A stretch of 6,155 nt of DNA from Chloroflexota bacterium (GTDB lineage: Bacteria > Chloroflexota > Dehalococcoidia > Lucifugimonadales > Australimonadaceae): positions 1 to 6,155 of the forward strand of contig JAQBVZ010000050.1 of assembly GCA_027625205.1 (NCBI GenBank), written 5' to 3'. A program made the position numbers and the translations under genes. Of this stretch, positions 4,109 to 6,155 are shown one piece after another. The notes under the pieces were generated by a model, which did not search any database, was not told where the DNA came from, and saw nothing but the letters and a program-made list of their open reading frames with translations. The first letter of the stretch is position 1; the number at the start of each line of letters is the position of its first letter.

Positions 4109-6155
4109 ATGGCGTTGAACCTCTCCACTGAATCCTTGGCACGGAGCGCCAGCCGCCATCCATGGCGGATCATTGGCATTTGGGTGCTGGTGTTGGCCAT
4201 CGCCGTCGTGTTGAACGCCACACTACTGGCCAGCGCACTGACCACTGAATTCAGGTTTACCAACGACCCTGACTCCCAGCATGCGGAGGGCCTGCTGGAG
4301 GACCGCCTTCGTGGCCCAAGGCAGTTCAACGAAATCATCCTGGTGCACTCAGAAGAATTCACCATTAAGGACCAGGCCTTTCAAGACAAAGTCATTGAAT
4401 TGCATGAAGAGGTCATGGCTCTGGGCAGTGATGTGGTGGCAAGCGGTGCCCACTATTACCAGGACGAGGCCCAGAACCGACTTCTCGTATCCATTGATGA
4501 ACACACCACCATGCTCCAATTTGTCATGGCTGGCACGTTTGACGAAGTAACGGTCAATGGCGAGAGCATGCTTGAATTGGCAACCGAAGCCAATGGGGAA
4601 GACGGCTTCAAAGTGCTGCTTATTGGCGACGGCAGCATAGCGTTTGAATCCAATGAACTGTCGGTTTCAGACATTGAGCAAGGGGAGCGGGTTGGAATCC
4701 CCGTGGCACTCCTTATCCTCCTTGCTCTTTTTGGGGCGTTGCTGGCTGCACTCATTCCGCTGTTCCTTGCTATTGTGGCCATTATCACCGCCCTGGGGAC
4801 CACTGCGCTGGTTGGGCAGGCCTTTGACCTAGTTTTCTTTGTCACCCTCATGATCACCATGATTGGCCTTGCGGTGGGCATCGACTACTCGTTGATTGTC
4901 GTCTCTCGGTTCCGGGAGGAGTTGGCCCGTGGCCTCAACAAGTACGATGCGATAGCCAGGACTGGCGCGACTGCCAGTCGGACAGTGTTGTTCAGCGGCT
5001 TGACCGTTGTATTGGCCTTGGTAGGCATGTTGTTGATTCCCACCACCATTTTCCAGAGCCTGGGTACCGGTGCCATCTTGGTCGTTATCGCGGCCGTGCT
5101 TGCCACTCTGACCCTCTTGCCCGCTGTGCTCACGTTGATGGGCCATAGAGTGAATTCCCTACGCGTTCCCTTCCTGGGTAAGCCAGCCAAGCGTGCTCCA
5201 GGGCAGGGCGGCGGGTTTTGGAACGTGGTCACGCGCGTTGTGATGAAGGCGCCAGTCGTTAGCCTGGTGGTTACCATTGGCGTGCTGCTTGCGGCTGCTG
5301 CGCCATTGCTGGATATTGAGACCGGATTCAACGGCGTTGAAATACTTCCTGATGGGGTCCAGGCCAAGGAGGCATTCTTCCTTTTGGAGGAAGAGTTTGC
5401 CTTTGGTGTGCTCTCCCCAACGGACATTGTGATTGATGGAGACGTGAATTCTGACGCGGTCCAGTCTGGCATCCAAGCCCTGCGGGCCATGATGGCCGCC
5501 GACGTTGGCTTTGTCGGCCAGACGGGTCTTGAGGTCAATGATGCGGGAGACCTAGCCGTATTCTCTGCGTATATTTCTGGTGAACCTGCGGGGACCCAGG
5601 CGGTTGGCACAGTACAGAGGTTGCGCGAGCGATATGTACCGATTGCATTCGCCGGTAGTGAAGCCGACGTGTTTGTGACGGGCGTTACCGCGTTCAATAC
5701 TGACTTCTTCACCATGACCAAGACCTTCACCCCCATTGTGTTTGGGGTGGTGTTGGGGTTTAGTTTCTTGCTGCTCACCATGGTGTTCCGCTCTATTGTG
5801 GTACCTATCAAGTCCATCCTGCTGAACCTGCTCTCCGTGGGCGCGGCCTATGGCCTGATGGTGCTGGTCTTCCAGAAAGGGGTGGGCGCAGACTTCTTTG
5901 GCTTTGAGCAAACGCCCATTATTGACGCGTGGATCCCGTTATTCCTCTTTACGGTGCTGTTTGGCTTGTCCATGGACTACCACGTATTCCTGCTCAGCCG
6001 TGTGCGGGAGCGATACGACCAGACCCATGACAATAGCGGGTCCGTCGCCTTTGGTCTGCGGTCCACAGCGGGGCTGATTACAGGCGCGGCGCTCATCATG
6101 GTGGCGGTCTTCAGTGGGTTCGCGTCTGGGCAGTCAGTGGCCAACCAGCAGGTGG
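4109..6155 (+). CDS. MMPL-family RND transporter, 3' end cut by the window
   Basis: An uninterrupted frame of 682 codons from ATG 4109 runs off the window edge. An in-frame TAA at 4100-4102 makes this the first possible start, and AGGTAGG at 4093-4099 is a plausible ribosome binding site. The layout is the duplicated RND fold: TM1 (residues about 19-42), outer loop 1 (45-190), TM2-TM6 (197-344), TM7 (381-400), outer loop 2 (403-538), TM8-TM10 (541-630), and TM11 (about 655-675). The proton-relay Asp-Tyr pair appears in both halves: GIDYSLIVVSRFREE (D259-Y260) and GLSMDYHVFLLSRVRE (D623-Y624). MMPL proteins are inner-membrane proton-driven exporters of lipids or other hydrophobic compounds; the substrate here cannot be read from sequence. 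Only TM12 and the C-terminal tail should be missing. It is not obviously linked in function to the surface protein upstream, being separated from it by tRNAs and a terminator. Confidence 0.93.
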   Translation, partial: MALNLSTESLARSASRHPWRIIGIWVLVLAIAVVLNATLLASALTTEFRFTNDPDSQHAEGLLEDRLRGPRQFNEIILVHSEEFTIKDQAFQDKVIELHEEVMALGSDVVASGAHYYQDEAQNRLLVSIDEHTTMLQFVMAGTFDEVTVNGESMLELATEANGEDGFKVLLIGDGSIAFESNELSVSDIEQGERVGIPVALLILLALFGALLAALIPLFLAIVAIITALGTTALVGQAFDLVFFVTLMITMIGLAVGIDYSLIVVSRFREELARGLNKYDAIARTGATASRTVLFSGLTVVLALVGMLLIPTTIFQSLGTGAILVVIAAVLATLTLLPAVLTLMGHRVNSLRVPFLGKPAKRAPGQGGGFWNVVTRVVMKAPVVSLVVTIGVLLAAAAPLLDIETGFNGVEILPDGVQAKEAFFLLEEEFAFGVLSPTDIVIDGDVNSDAVQSGIQALRAMMAADVGFVGQTGLEVNDAGDLAVFSAYISGEPAGTQAVGTVQRLRERYVPIAFAGSEADVFVTGVTAFNTDFFTMTKTFTPIVFGVVLGFSFLLLTMVFRSIVVPIKSILLNLLSVGAAYGLMVLVFQKGVGADFFGFEQTPIIDAWIPLFLFTVLFGLSMDYHVFLLSRVRERYDQTHDNSGSVAFGLRSTAGLITGAALIMVAVFSGFASGQSVANQQV

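Noticed and set aside
4885..5817. 310-codon open frame on the minus strand
   Set aside because: It lies wholly antisense to the MMPL gene, whose motifs are unmistakable. Its translation is Ser/Thr/Asn-rich with no domain, typical of an antisense shadow.

Overview
The window reads as bacterial chromosomal DNA of moderate GC with all genes on the + strand. The surface protein has Thr-Pro-rich linkers, a PGF-pre-PGF-like domain, a CARDB-like domain and a C-terminal membrane anchor, and it sits near an MMPL/RND exporter. That combination reminds me of marine Chloroflexota (Dehalococcoidia, SAR202-like), but this is a style-based guess; there is no rRNA or other phylogenetic marker here.

Layout. 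Bases 1-348 hold no convincing gene: a possible promoter (124-153), an inverted repeat (154-198) and a small hairpin (64-78). Bases 349-866 encode a small multi-pass membrane protein broken by one -1 frame change at about 567-604. It resembles the small membrane proteins that accompany exosortase systems. A strong hairpin follows its stop codon, and a 12-bp palindrome lies in the gap before the next gene. Bases 1008-3479 carry one large modular surface protein, about 824 residues if three -1 frame changes are repaired. Its order is signal peptide, beta-rich domain with a (Gly-Tyr)7 tract, Thr-Pro/Gly linker, about 18 copies of a 12-residue helical repeat resembling the MgtE N-terminal domain, PGF-pre-PGF-like domain, CARDB-like domain, long Thr-Pro linker, and transmembrane anchor ending in Arg-Arg-Gly-Ser.

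Bases 3540-3989 are a tRNA block: promoter, tRNA-Phe(GAA), tRNA-Gly(GCC), intrinsic terminator, second promoter, tRNA-Leu(CAA). From 4109 to the window edge an MMPL-family RND transporter is open for 682 codons without interruption and is cut off by the window end.

The two main points are the repeat architecture of the surface protein, which only appears when its four pieces are joined, and the clustering of four same-direction frame breaks in 0.57-1.97 kb while the rest of the window is clean. The breaks could be base-loss errors in the assembly, recent gene decay, or (least likely) recoding or phase variation. The adjacent exosortase-accessory-like protein and anchored PGF-pre-PGF protein may form a surface-sorting pair, but no sortase gene lies in the window.
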